Assembly (NCBI GenBank): GCA_963789515.1
Contig: CAWBKW010000003.1
Span: 124,001-188,000 of the forward strand
DNA length: 64,000 bases
Direction: 5' to 3'
Origin: JBAXEO01 sp963789515
Lineage (GTDB): Bacteria > Actinomycetota > Coriobacteriia > Anaerosomatales > JAAXUF01
Each line of letters starts with the position of its first letter. Position 1 is the first letter of the stretch. The translations under genes were made by a program, and so were the position numbers. The notes under the pieces are model-generated. The model ran no database searches. It had not been told where the DNA came from and saw only the letters and a program-made list of their open reading frames with translations. Below, one piece after another: positions 21,201 through 29,678 of this stretch.

Positions 21201-22508
21201 GTCATGGCCCGCCTACGTCTCCGGTGACACCAACGGCGACGGCTACCTCCAGCCGACCGAGACCTGGGTCTTCGAGGCCGACGGGCACCGCCAGTCCTCG
21301 GCAACTACGCCAACATCGGCACCGTCACCGCCGTCGGCAACGACTCCGCCGGCCACTTCCGCACGACCACCGCTTCCGACAGCTCGTGGTACAACGGCTG
21401 GGTGCCCGGAGATCTTCATCGACAAGGTGACGGTCGACGGTGCGACGTCCGGTGACGGCCTGGCCATCGCGTCCGGTGCGCCGATCACGTGGCGCTACTC
21501 GGTCACCAAGGTCGCTGGCACAGGGATACTGCGCGACATCGCCGTGACCGACTCCGATCCGAGCGTCGCACCGATGCCGGTGCTCGGCCCTGACGGCATC
21601 CACAACATCGGCGACACGGACAACAGCGGCACGCTCAACATCGCGGAGGTCTGGATCTTCGAGGCCTCCGGTACAGCCATCTCGGGCGCATACTCCAACA
21701 CCGGCACCGCCACCGGCACCGCCGTCGACACCGCCGGTCACACCCGCGAAACCACCGCGTCGGACACCTCGAGCTACACCGGGAACCGACCGCCGACGAT
21801 CACGGCCGTGAGCGTCTCGCCGACCCTCGTGCCCGTGAACACGATGGTGGCAGCGAACTGCGCCTTCACCGACCCGGACGCGGGTGACGCTCACACGGCC
21901 GTGTGGGACTGGGACGACGGGACCTCGTCGGCCGGCAGCGTCAGCGACGGTACGGCAGGAACCGTCTCCGGCTCCCACAAGTATGCGACGCCCGGCGTGT
22001 ACAAGGTCGGCATCGTCGTCACGGACCGCGCAGGTGCGTCGGCACAGGGCGCTGCCGCTGAGTACGTCGTGGTCTACGACCCGAGCGGCGGGTTCGTGAC
22101 CGGAGGCGGCTGGATCAACTCGCCAGCAGGCGCGTACCCCGCCGCTCCCACCCTGGTCGGCAAGGCGAACTTCGGCTTCGTCTCCAAGTACAAGAAGGGC
22201 GCATCGGTGCCCGACGGCGAGACGGAGTTCCAGTTCCACGCCGGCTCGTTCAACTTCAAGTCGACCGGCTACGAGTGGCTCGTGTGCGCGGGGTCCAGGG
22301 CGCAATACCGCGGCGCGGGCACGGTCAACGGGGCCGGCTCCTACAGGTTCGTACTGACCTGTACGGACGGGTCAGCCCGGACAAGTTCCGCATCAAGGTC
22401 TGGGACAAGGCCACCGACACGATCGTCTACGACAACCAGATGGGATCGAGCGACGACGCGGCCCCGTCCACGTCGATCGCCGGGGGCAGCATCGTCATCC
22501 ACAAGTAG
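18202..22508 (+). CDS. Surface protein with LRR, six DUF11-like repeats, PKD and a C-terminal sheet domain
   Basis: GAGGGGGG precedes the ATG at 18202. A signal peptide (LLILFLALAFGLCLAPPAFA) is followed by leucine-rich repeats (LTSLFIPNDPTITDLDELAG to LTWLYLDGDNLTDIGAL), a ZU5/Ig-like stretch and six repeats of about 110 residues. Each repeat has SGDG..ILSGEPI.WRYTVTN, then YVSGDTNGDG and TWVFEA. A PKD-like domain (WDWDDGTSSAGSV) and a C-terminal domain (FVTGGGWINSPAGAYP to KFRIKVWDKATD) complete it. The repeats form a duplicated A-B-C block. Single-base shifts fall between 19.9 and 21.5 kb and near 22.38 kb. It is an exported, probably adhesive protein; no sortase or S-layer motif is visible. 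Confidence 0.75.
19631..20720 (+). repeat. A-B-C repeat block, first copy
   Basis: Three different DUF11-like units start at about 19631 (A), 19972 (B) and 20332 (C). Confidence 0.8.
20721..21790 (+). repeat. A-B-C repeat block, second copy
   Basis: Units at about 20721, 21064 and 21425 match A, B and C of the preceding block much better than they match each other. The offset is 1090-1093 bp, as expected from one tandem duplication of the three-unit block. Confidence 0.8.
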
Positions 22509-22536
22509 CGCTTGGACAGCGACAGCCAAACAACGC

Positions 22537-22563
22537 GAGGGCCGTCCCAGTGGGGCGGCCCTC
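22537..22563. terminator. Bidirectional terminator
   Basis: GAGGGCCGTCCC and GGGGCGGCCCTC form a stem of about 12 bp with an AGT loop. It lies between the convergent surface-protein and glycosyltransferase genes. Confidence 0.8.
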
Positions 22564-22569
22564 CGGCTT

Positions 22570-24051
22570 CTAGCGCGTTCCCCACCTCGTGTCGTTGATG
22601 GTCAGCAGCGCGTAGGGCAGCTGGAGCGCGAGCACGGAGACGTAGAGCGCCGACCACGCCACGCCGTACATCCAGTAGTTGTCGCGCCGGAACAGCGTGT
22701 AGACGAAACCGAAGGCCAGCGTCGAGACGAGCACCATGAGTCCGGACCGCGCAAGTGCCCAGAAGCCGCCCACCGCGGCGCCGAGGTAGAACGTCTGGAC
22801 CACCAGGACCGTGCTCGCGAGGGCGAGCAGCAGGTTGCCGTAGAAGAAGAACGAAGCGCCGGGGTGCAGCCGCCACATGAAGCGCGCGGCGTCGATGCTG
22901 TTGACGACCCAGCCGCGCTTCCAGCGCATCTGCTGCCGGAGGAACTTCCTCAGCGTGGTCGGCACGATCGTGTAGGACCTGACGTCCGGCGCGTAGATGG
23001 TGCGATACCCGTCGCGCAGCAGCAGGTTGGTGAGCGCGCGGTCGTCGCTGTAGGTGCACGGCTTGCCGAGGAAGCTCTGGGTCAGCCAGGCATCGAGGCG
23101 CTCGGCCACGAGGTCGCGACGGTACGCCGAGCAGCACCCCGAGAGGCAGCCCACCGCGCCGAACAACGACTCGCCGGCCTTGATGATGCGGAAGGCCACG
23201 TAGTAGCGGGCGACCTGCATCTTCGAGACCAGCGAGTCGTCGTCGTTGAAGACGTCAGCGTGCGCGGACAGCCCGCCGATGGACGGGTCCGTGAAGTACG
23301 CCGCGAGCCGCCGAAGCGCGTCGGGCGCGAGCGTGCTGTCGGAGTCGACCAGCACGACGATGTCGGCCGCGCTGTGCTCGACCGCCGTGGCGACCGCATG
23401 CCGCTTCCCGGCGTTCCTGCTGAGGAAGACCTCCTTGACGCGAACGTCACGCGTGGCGACGAGCGCCGCCGCCTTGCGGATATGGGCCCGCGAGTCGTCG
23501 GTCGAGCCGTCGTCGACGACGATGACGTCGTAGCGGTTCCTCGGGTAGTCGAGCACCATGCTGCGAAGCGTGCGGTCGACGGCTGCTCCCTCGTTGAAGC
23601 ACGGGACGCAGATCGAGATCGTCGGCAGCTCATCATCGCTCACGTCGCACGGCTCGTGCGGACGCGCCACGGCCGCGGCGAAGATCCCGACCGCGAAGCG
23701 CAGCATGGTGAATCCGGCGACGATCGCCGCCGTGAGGAAGTGCCACGTCGCCGTCGTGTCCATCGCCATGAGCGACGCCCGGTAGCCGATGTAGCCCGAC
23801 ATGGCGAGCGCGAACCCGGCGGTCGCAAGCAGACTCCGCTGCCTGCCGCCGCCCAGGATGCCCGAGGGCGGGATCTTCTCGATGACCCACGTCAGTGCGA
23901 GCAGGGCCAGCATCGAGATGCCGTAGGCGAGTCGGGTCCGCCACCCGAAGAACTGGGTGACGACGACCAGGCCGAGCAGGGCGATCGCCAGCGAACCGAG
24001 CATCAGGGAGCTCGTCCTTGCCTGCACTGCCAGTGACCGTAGGTGCTTCAT
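22570..24051 (-). CDS. Membrane glycosyltransferase family 2, hyaluronan-synthase-like
   Basis: 493 residues. Several N-terminal membrane helices precede a cytosolic GT2 domain: ISICVPCFNEGAAVDRTLRS, the nucleotide-binding VIVVDDGSTDDS, the metal-binding VVLVDSDSTLAPDAL (DSDS), an acceptor-site SDDRALTNLLL, and the processive-enzyme motif QQMRWKRGW (QxxRW). Four C-terminal helices follow. This is the layout of HasA/NodC/cellulose-synthase-type enzymes that polymerise and export beta-linked sugars; the sugar is unknown. CGGAGATC precedes the ATG. The secreted-protein gene lies 56 bp upstream on the same strand. Confidence 0.85.
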   Translation of the reverse strand: MKHLRSLAVQARTSSLMLGSLAIALLGLVVVTQFFGWRTRLAYGISMLALLALTWVIEKIPPSGILGGGRQRSLLATAGFALAMSGYIGYRASLMAMDTTATWHFLTAAIVAGFTMLRFAVGIFAAAVARPHEPCDVSDDELPTISICVPCFNEGAAVDRTLRSMVLDYPRNRYDVIVVDDGSTDDSRAHIRKAAALVATRDVRVKEVFLSRNAGKRHAVATAVEHSAADIVVLVDSDSTLAPDALRRLAAYFTDPSIGGLSAHADVFNDDDSLVSKMQVARYYVAFRIIKAGESLFGAVGCLSGCCSAYRRDLVAERLDAWLTQSFLGKPCTYSDDRALTNLLLRDGYRTIYAPDVRSYTIVPTTLRKFLRQQMRWKRGWVVNSIDAARFMWRLHPGASFFFYGNLLLALASTVLVVQTFYLGAAVGGFWALARSGLMVLVSTLAFGFVYTLFRRDNYWMYGVAWSALYVSVLALQLPYALLTINDTRWGTR

Positions 24052-24107
24052 GGGATCTCCGGGTGTCACGCGCTTCGGTGGTGGGAGCGGGCCGTGCTGT
24101 GCCGGCG

Positions 24108-24785
24108 CTAGTGCCGCGACGAGCCACGGTCGTCGGATTCGCGACGCGGCCCGTTGCCGTCGTGGTCGGAGCGGCCCTGGTTCGCGAACACCGACTTCGC
24201 CTCGTTCTCGGCGTCTCCGGCGACACGAACGCTGATCTTCTCGGAGCCGTTCCTGGAGTCGTTGGCGAGTGTGGCCGAGAAGCTGCCCCCGTCGCCGGTG
24301 GTCACGCTGACGCTCTGGGTGGGGCGCCAGAACCAGAAGAAGTGCTTCTGCACGGAGACCACGACGGTGTGAGGAGTGCCGGGAAGGACGCTTCCGCTCA
24401 CGACGAGCTGGCGGGAGTTGCGGGTGACCGAGTCGATCTTGAGGCCGTGCCGGACCAGCAGCTTGCCCTGCGCGTCGACGTCGCGGTACGGGACGCTCAC
24501 GCGAACCGACTGGTTCGCCGTCTGCGGAGCGGTCAGGAGCGCGTTGGCCGCGTCGGCGGTGGATACCCGCTCGTAGGTGGACCCGTACCAGACGTCCGCG
24601 TAGCCGTCCGTCGGGAAGCCCTTGACCACGGGCCGGTTGAACAGGCTCTTGCCGTACTCCAGCGTGACCGTCTTCGCCGCCGGGTTGACTTCGCCGTTCG
24701 GCCACGGCCCTCTGGCAAAGGCCGGGGTGGCCGACAGTGCCAGGATCAGCACGACTGCTGCTAAGAGATAGGACGACTTCTTCAT
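24108..24785 (-). CDS. Secreted protein in an operon with the GT2 enzyme
   Basis: 225 residues. A signal peptide (SSYLLAAVVLILALSATPAF then A) is followed by a beta-rich region: AKTVTLEYGKSLFNRPV, ADVWYGSTYERVSTADAAN and SVSVPYRDVDAQGK-like strands, with an Ig-like second half (TGDGGSFSATLANDSRNG). The C-terminus is charged (NQGRSDHDGNGPRRESDD). GGAGCCAGAG precedes the ATG. Co-transcription with the glycan synthase suggests a role at the cell surface, perhaps binding or modifying the polymer. Family not recognised. Confidence 0.55.
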   Translation of the reverse strand: MKKSSYLLAAVVLILALSATPAFARGPWPNGEVNPAAKTVTLEYGKSLFNRPVVKGFPTDGYADVWYGSTYERVSTADAANALLTAPQTANQSVRVSVPYRDVDAQGKLLVRHGLKIDSVTRNSRQLVVSGSVLPGTPHTVVVSVQKHFFWFWRPTQSVSVTTGDGGSFSATLANDSRNGSEKISVRVAGDAENEAKSVFANQGRSDHDGNGPRRESDDRGSSRH

Positions 24786-25110
24786 CTCTGGCTCCTTACC
24801 TACGCTAGGCGGTGTGCGCGATGCCCCATTCGGGGCTCGGGCACCTGAAGCTAATGACCGCCGAGAAGCCTCGCAATGCCTCCGCGGGAATCGCCCGTGA
24901 CTGACGTCACACCCCGCGAAGAGAGCTCCGACCCGGAGGGCCGCCGTTCGTCGCGGCGGCCGTCCCGGCGCGCGGCCCGACGGCCAGGCAAGTGCCCGGC
25001 GCACCGCCCAAGGCGCACTGCCGCTTGTCCGGTCGACGCAGGAGTTCCGCGCCACCCGGGGAAGAAGCACGCATGGCCACGAATCTTGTAGGAGCCAGAG
25101 GAGCCTGCGC
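24786..25110. other. Divergent intergenic region with a folded 5' leader
   Basis: On the minus strand, upstream of the secreted-protein gene, GGCGGT and ACCGCC enclose an inner GCCCC/GGGGC hairpin at about 24808-24862. No riboswitch class fits. No gene is seen. Confidence 0.3.
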
Positions 25111-25500
25111 GTGAGGGAATGCACTCCGCTCGATACGCTGTCCGAGATCCTCGGGGATGTGCTGGACCCGGTGTTCGCCTACACGGCGGACGGGCGCTAC
25201 CTCTTCGTCAATGCGGCGGCAGCCGAGTTCATGGACTGCGCGCCGCTCGACGTCGTCGGCCGGCACTGGCAGGAGCTCGGGGTGCCTGCCGAGGTGATGG
25301 AACCGCTCACCGCGCAAGTCGCCGCCGTTGCTTCGACCGGCCGCTCTCAGCACTACCGATTCGAGGCCACGGCGCTCAGAGACCTCCGGGTGTTCGACGT
25401 CTCGCTGTCGCCGCTCTGGACCGAGACGCGAAAGGTTCTTGCGGTGCTCGCGATCTTCCACGACGTCTCGGAGTACTTCAAACCGGCGCTCGACAGCTGA
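25111..25500 (+). CDS. Single PAS-domain protein
   Basis: 129 residues, nearly all one PAS domain: LSEILGDVLDPVFAYTADGR, YLFVNAAAAEFMDCAPLDVV, GRHWQELG and a closing LAVLAIFHDVSEY. There is no kinase, cyclase or DNA-binding part, so it must act through a partner protein. The start is GTG at 25111 after AGAGGAG. The ligand is unknown; no heme-binding His or flavin Cys signature is evident. Confidence 0.75.
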   Translation: MRECTPLDTLSEILGDVLDPVFAYTADGRYLFVNAAAAEFMDCAPLDVVGRHWQELGVPAEVMEPLTAQVAAVASTGRSQHYRFEATALRDLRVFDVSLSPLWTETRKVLAVLAIFHDVSEYFKPALDS

Positions 25501-25574
25501 TGCACGCGGGGTCACTCCGTGCGGCGGCCGGGTTCTGAACCCGGCAGGATGAGGTCGAAGGAAATGGAGATGCG

Positions 25575-25952
25575 ATGCAGGTAGGCACCTATATCGACGG
25601 CCGTGAACTCACCTACGATGAGGCCACCGGCGCGTTCGCGGTGGGCGGCACGCCGGTCACTCTGGCGCAGGTTCTCGAGTACGACGCCGCGGGGCAGATC
25701 CAGTGGCCCAGCGCCGAGATGCGCACCTGGGCACACCAGCTGACCGGCCCGTCTGTCACCAAGGCCTGGGTCGGCTCGTACGCTCGCGTTGGCCCGATAG
25801 CGGTTGTTCCCGGCTCCCCGATGGTCGCTCCCCCCGCGTGGCATCCGGACCCCACGGGCCGGCATCAACTCCGCTACTGGGATGGACGCACGTGGAGCCG
25901 GCACGTCTCGGATGACGGCGTTGCCGGCGAGGATCCGATCACGAGTTCCTAG
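25575..25952 (+). CDS. DUF2510-containing protein
   Basis: 125 residues. The N-terminal part (YIDGRELTYDEATGAFAVGG, then VTLAQVLEYDAAGQIQW) is soluble and of unknown fold. The C-terminus is a DUF2510 motif, PAWHPDPTGRHQLRYWDGRT then WSRHVSD, a short Trp-rich module common in actinobacterial membrane-associated proteins. GAAGGAAATGGAG precedes the ATG. It lies 74 bp after the PAS gene. Confidence 0.7.
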   Translation: MQVGTYIDGRELTYDEATGAFAVGGTPVTLAQVLEYDAAGQIQWPSAEMRTWAHQLTGPSVTKAWVGSYARVGPIAVVPGSPMVAPPAWHPDPTGRHQLRYWDGRTWSRHVSDDGVAGEDPITSS

Positions 25953-26019
25953 TCGAAGCCGGCCATCACGCGGGCGCGACCGATACCGCAAGCCATCCTG
26001 GAGACTGCGCGTTTGACTA

Positions 26020-26298
26020 CTACTCGGCCGGCGACACTGCGGGCGACGGCCACTCGCCGTGCTGCTCACAGCATGCAGGTGAGCCTTCGCCGTGGTGGTG
26101 ATGCCCCTTCATGCCGCCGTGCATCATCGGGCCACCGAAGCCGCCACGCATCATCCCGCGCTTGTGGCTCATCATCTTCCCCAGCGTCGCGCCGCATACG
26201 AACGCTATCACCATTCCGCAGATCGCCATCGGTAGCGGCACGAGCGGAATGCCGGGCGATGCGCAAGGGCACGCCGAATCTCCGTGTTGAGTATTCAC
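26020..26298 (-). CDS. Small membrane protein with His/Cys/Met-rich tail
   Basis: About 92 residues. A Cys-containing N-terminus (DSACPCASPG) precedes one membrane segment (MAICGMVIAFVCGATLG). The tail is rich in possible metal ligands (MMHGGMKGHHHH, then SPACCEQHGEW). AAGGAGG touches the ATG at 26304 but lies six bases before the GTG at 26298, so I take GTG as the start. The tail suggests copper, nickel or zinc binding; that is inference. It is convergent with the DUF2510 gene. Confidence 0.55.
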   Translation of the reverse strand: MNTQHGDSACPCASPGIPLVPLPMAICGMVIAFVCGATLGKMMSHKRGMMRGGFGGPMMHGGMKGHHHHGEGSPACCEQHGEWPSPAVSPAE

Positions 26299-26461
26299 TG
26301 CCATCCTCCTTGGGCGGGGTCTTCTCCTCTAGATGTACCCGCACCCTAATCGGAGCCTCGGCGAGCTCTCGCCGCCGTGAGAAGCATGCCGAGATGCCCG
26401 ATGATGGTGCGAGTCTACTCCGAGCTCGGACTCCATCGAAGCTGCGATTGCCGGTTGCGCG

Positions 26462-26836
26462 CTACCCGAGCGCGACCAGGACGATCCCGCTGATGAACGC
26501 GGCCATCCACAGCGCCCAGACGTGGACGCTGAACTTCCGGAAGCTTCGAAGTACGCTCTCCTGCTTGAAGACCAGCGCCACGGTCGCCCAGATCGAGTGG
26601 AACAGCATCAGCGCCACGGCGGTCAGGCCGATCACTCCGTGCACGTCCCATTTCCAGCCGCCGGCGATCTGGGACATCAGCGTGGTTCCGAAGGTGTCGA
26701 AGACGAGCCCGAGCCAGAACAGGCCCAGGTGCCATGGCTTGAGGATCCCTGCGGCGCGCTCGCTGAAGACGGCGACCGTGTAGAGGGTCGCCGCGAGCAG
26801 CATCGAGATGATTGCGAGCATCAGTGTCGTGTTCAT
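26462..26836 (-). CDS. Four-helix membrane protein, HsmA/TIGR03987-like
   Basis: 124 residues with four membrane helices: MLAIISMLLAATLYTVAVFS, HLGLFWLGLVFDTFGTTLMS, HGVIGLTAVALMLFHSIWAT and WALWMAAFISGIVLVALG. Conserved-looking His in PWHLG, VHGVIG and FHSIW could hold heme or metal. The pattern resembles the HsmA/TIGR03987 family as I remember it. AGGAG precedes the ATG. It starts 10 bp after the padR stop, so the two form an operon and PadR probably controls it. Confidence 0.6.
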   Translation of the reverse strand: MNTTLMLAIISMLLAATLYTVAVFSERAAGILKPWHLGLFWLGLVFDTFGTTLMSQIAGGWKWDVHGVIGLTAVALMLFHSIWATVALVFKQESVLRSFRKFSVHVWALWMAAFISGIVLVALG

Positions 26837-26846
26837 GGACGTGCTC

Positions 26847-27446
26847 CTAGGTGGTTTCGCTGGTGGGTTCGAACGCGGGCTTCATGCAGTCCCAGCCGGC
26901 GCGCTCTACTTCGGACGTGATCTCATTGAGCCACTCGAGCTCATCGGAAAGCCTCTGGGTGACCCGGGCGAGGATGATCGCGGGGAAGCCGCCGACCTCA
27001 CCCGTGTCCGCCGGGTCCGCGGCCGCCTGGGTCAGGCGATCGAGCGTTGCCTCGAGCGAGTCTCTGCGCCGCTTGAGGATCTCGTCCTTGGCCGCGTCGT
27101 CCAGGGCGTCGGTGTAGCTCACCATGCCCAGCAACACGTCGAACTCCGAGTAGGGCATGGCTTGCACGAGGTTCTCGGCGGTCATCATCTTCGCGAGTTC
27201 GGCCATGCCGGCGTCGGTGATCGCGTAGACCTGGCGTCTGGAGGGCCCGCCGGCGTCCTCGTCGGTCGAGACCACGAGGTTCTCGCGGGCGAGCTTTCTC
27301 AGGATGTAGTAGACGTGCTTCTCCGAGAGGTCGATCCACAGGTCGGCGCGGGACTCGCGCAGCGTGCGCATGATCTCGTGGCCGTAGGTGGGCCGCAACG
27401 AGATGCGTCCCAGCACGAACAGGTCCTTGGCGCTTGCTGCGGTCAT
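26847..27446 (-). CDS. PadR-family transcriptional regulator
   Basis: 199 residues. The winged-helix N-terminus reads LFVLGRISLRPTYGHEIMRT, then LSEKHVYYILRKLARENLV and RRQVYAITDAGMAELAKMM. A long helical C-terminal domain (ALDDAAKDEILKRRRDSLEA and onward) gives the PadR-s1/AphA type of dimer. GGAGGCG precedes the ATG. A 32-bp palindrome at 27471-27502 just upstream is a likely autoregulatory operator. PadR proteins usually repress neighbouring genes and release on small-molecule binding. Confidence 0.88.
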   Translation of the reverse strand: MTAASAKDLFVLGRISLRPTYGHEIMRTLRESRADLWIDLSEKHVYYILRKLARENLVVSTDEDAGGPSRRQVYAITDAGMAELAKMMTAENLVQAMPYSEFDVLLGMVSYTDALDDAAKDEILKRRRDSLEATLDRLTQAAADPADTGEVGGFPAIILARVTQRLSDELEWLNEITSEVERAGWDCMKPAFEPTSETT

Positions 27447-27470
27447 GGGGACGCCTCCTCCGGGCTCGAT

Positions 27471-27502
27471 GGTACGATTCGTACTATAGTACGGTTCGTA
27501 CC
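27471..27502. promoter_or_regulatory. Probable PadR operator
   Basis: GGTACGATTC, the perfect 12-mer GTACTATAGTAC and GGTTCGTACC form a 32-bp palindrome with two mismatched pairs. It lies 25 bp upstream of the padR start, in the padR promoter region. TACTATAG-type centres recur in PadR sites. Confidence 0.7.
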
Positions 27503-27699
27503 ACTTTGCAAGAGGTCCGCCCCGGACGGCCGGCTGAGCGCCGGAAGGACGCCGACCACACGGGCGAACGGAACCGGCGGCCACATGACGATTGGGAGTC
27601 AGATACGGAGGAGCCGCCGTGTGGTGGCCGAGTCGCTGTACTCTTGGCAGCGAGGGGATTCTCGACCGGACGCGTTGACGCGGGGGAGGGTCGGCCGTC

Positions 27700-29061
27700 G
27701 TGAGCATGGATGCGCAAGCGGGACTCGAGTCACGGATCGATCGATGGCGCGCCTATGTCCTCGCTCACGGCGCGGCCGAGACGGATGTCGCGGTCGTCGA
27801 AGGTCAGCTGCGCGACCAAGCGACCAGACTCGGCGATGCCGGCCTGGACGCGGACGAGGCCTTCCTTGTAGCTCTCAAGCGCGTGGGAGTCAGCGATGAG
27901 GCTTCTCGCAGCTTCGCCCGTGAGTACTCCGACGAGCTGTGGGTCCGGCCCGCCGAGGCCGAGGGCGAACGGGGCCCGGTCCGCGGCGCCACGACGGAGT
28001 TCTGGGTCATGCTCGGATTCGCGGCCGCTGCCGCAGTCGCGATCAAGGTCCCGGCGCTCTTCGGACACGGCTTCTCGGCGGACGGCAGCTTCTATGCGCG
28101 GAACCTGAGCCTCTTCGTCCTGCCGTTCCTGGCGATGTACTTCATCTGGAAGTTCGGGCTGAGCACGAAGGGCATCGCCGGTCTGGCCGCCGTCTTCGTC
28201 GCAGGAGCCGTGTTCGCCAACGTGTATCCCTTCGCCCCCGGCGGATCCACGGAAGTGCTCACCGCGATCCACCTGCCCATCGTGCTGTGGCTCGCGGTCG
28301 GCGTCGCCTACGTCGCGGGCGACTGGCTGCCGGATGCGCGACGCATGGAGTACGTGCGGTTCACGGGGGAGTGGCTGGTAACCTACGCGCTCGTTGCGCT
28401 GGGTGGCGGAGTCTTGATGGCGATCACCGCCGGCGTCTTCCAGGCAATCGGATTGGACGTCTCGGCGTTCATCTCCGAGTGGGTGCTCCCGTGCGGCGCC
28501 ATGGGTGCGGTCATCGTGGCCGCATGGCTCGTCGGGAGCCGCCGCAACCTCGTAGGCGGGCTGGCGCCCATGCTGGCGCGCGTGTTCACGCCTCTGTTCG
28601 CGCTCATGCTGGTCGCCCTGCTCGTCGGCGTCGTCTGGACGCGGGGCGTCATCGATATCGAGCGCGATGTGCTCATCCTCTTCGACCTGCTCCTGGTGGT
28701 GGTGCTAGCGCTGCTGCTCTATGCGATCTCGGCGCGCGACCGGTTCTCGCAGCCCGGGGTCTTCGATTGGATCCAACTCGTGCTCGTCGTCTGCGCGCTG
28801 GCCGTGGACGTGTTCGCCCTCATCAACATCGCTGGCCGCTTGTCCGAGTACGGGTTCAGCGCGAACAAGACGGCCGCACTGGGGCTGAACCTCATCCTGC
28901 TGGTCAACCTGGTGCGGTCGGCGGTCCTGCAGACGGGCTTCGTCAGATCGCGGCGCAGTCTCGAATCAGTCGAGCACTGGCAGATGCGCTACCTGCCCGT
29001 GTACGCGCTGTGGGCCGCGATCGTCGTTGTGGTGTTCCCGCCGCTGTTCGGCTTCGTGTAG
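27700..29061 (+). CDS. Permease-prefix/HAAS + multi-helix membrane protein (DUF4153-like)
   Basis: 453 residues. Residues 8-85 resemble the permease prefix domain: IDRWRAYVLAHGAAETDVAV, LRDQATRLGDAGLDADEAFL and SFAREYSDELW. About twelve membrane helices follow, as in DUF4153-like proteins (HLPIVLWLAVGVAYVAGDWL). GTG at 27700 has GGGAGG ten bases upstream; ATG at 27706 is possible. Such prefix domains often accompany PadR regulators, and the padR gene here is divergent, so the same operator region may act on both. Function unknown. Confidence 0.65.
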   Translation: MSMDAQAGLESRIDRWRAYVLAHGAAETDVAVVEGQLRDQATRLGDAGLDADEAFLVALKRVGVSDEASRSFAREYSDELWVRPAEAEGERGPVRGATTEFWVMLGFAAAAAVAIKVPALFGHGFSADGSFYARNLSLFVLPFLAMYFIWKFGLSTKGIAGLAAVFVAGAVFANVYPFAPGGSTEVLTAIHLPIVLWLAVGVAYVAGDWLPDARRMEYVRFTGEWLVTYALVALGGGVLMAITAGVFQAIGLDVSAFISEWVLPCGAMGAVIVAAWLVGSRRNLVGGLAPMLARVFTPLFALMLVALLVGVVWTRGVIDIERDVLILFDLLLVVVLALLLYAISARDRFSQPGVFDWIQLVLVVCALAVDVFALINIAGRLSEYGFSANKTAALGLNLILLVNLVRSAVLQTGFVRSRRSLESVEHWQMRYLPVYALWAAIVVVVFPPLFGFV

Positions 29062-29251
29062 CCCTCGACCCGCCCGCCGGCGATCCTCCGGTGCTGAAGA
29101 CCGGCGCGTCGGACGGCTCGTGCTCCCAGGCGAGTGCTGCGTGGGCTGCAAACCCCCCATCATGCTCTGCCGGCAACTGACGGGGCCTCGGTGACATCGC
29201 CGGGGCCCTGCGCATGTCTGCGGTGGGCTCCAACTAATACGTCTTGCATGC

Positions 29252-29270
29252 TATTACGCATGGTGTAATA
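29252..29270. promoter_or_regulatory. Possible operator upstream of the UbiB operon
   Basis: TATTAC-N7-GTAATA inverted repeat in an AT-rich patch 64 bp before the GTG of the first operon gene. A hairpin-like GGGCC/GGCCC pair upstream (about 29184-29212) may end the previous transcript. Confidence 0.35.
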
Positions 29271-29333
29271 CTTGTCTTGGCGGTGGCTCGCGCTTCCGCA
29301 GACCGGATCGGTCGATTCGAGGGGGCGGTTGAG

Positions 29334-29678
29334 GTGGCAGACTTCGATCCCATGAAGTTCTTCGCGCTGTGGATGTTCACGCACGACCAGGCGGACGATC
29401 TGATGGTGCAGTCGGTCGAGCGTGGCCGAGCCGGCGCGGGCGAGGGGATGTCCGGAGGAGCCGACGCCTTCACCGACGGCTTCATGGCGATGGTCGCCGA
29501 GGAGAAGGCGCGACTCAGGGAGCAGATCGCGTCCGGCAAGGCCGATGAGGCCGTGAGCCCGGCCGACGAGCGCCTCGACGAGGTCCGCTTCGAGGTCGCG
29601 GAGTTGCGCGGAGCGCTGGAGCAGATGCGGACGACGCTCGACGCCATGGCCGCGCACGTCGGCGTCACGGGAGCGTGA
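29334..29678 (+). CDS. Phasin-like coiled-coil protein upstream of UbiB
   Basis: 114 residues. It starts at GTG 29334 behind GAGGGGGCGG. The N-terminal FDPMKFFALWMFTHDQADDL is amphipathic. The C-terminal half is a coiled coil (VRFEVAELRGALEQMRTTLD), as in the small phasin/PhaF-like partners often found next to ABC1/UbiB kinases. It overlaps the kinase gene by four bases (GTGA), so the two are translationally coupled. Confidence 0.65.
   Translation: MADFDPMKFFALWMFTHDQADDLMVQSVERGRAGAGEGMSGGADAFTDGFMAMVAEEKARLREQIASGKADEAVSPADERLDEVRFEVAELRGALEQMRTTLDAMAAHVGVTGA

Noticed and set aside
20926..24036. A 1036-codon open frame on the plus strand
   Set aside because: It starts inside the repeat protein in the wrong frame, passes its true C-terminus, then runs antisense through the glycosyltransferase gene with Arg/Gly-rich text typical of high-GC shadows.
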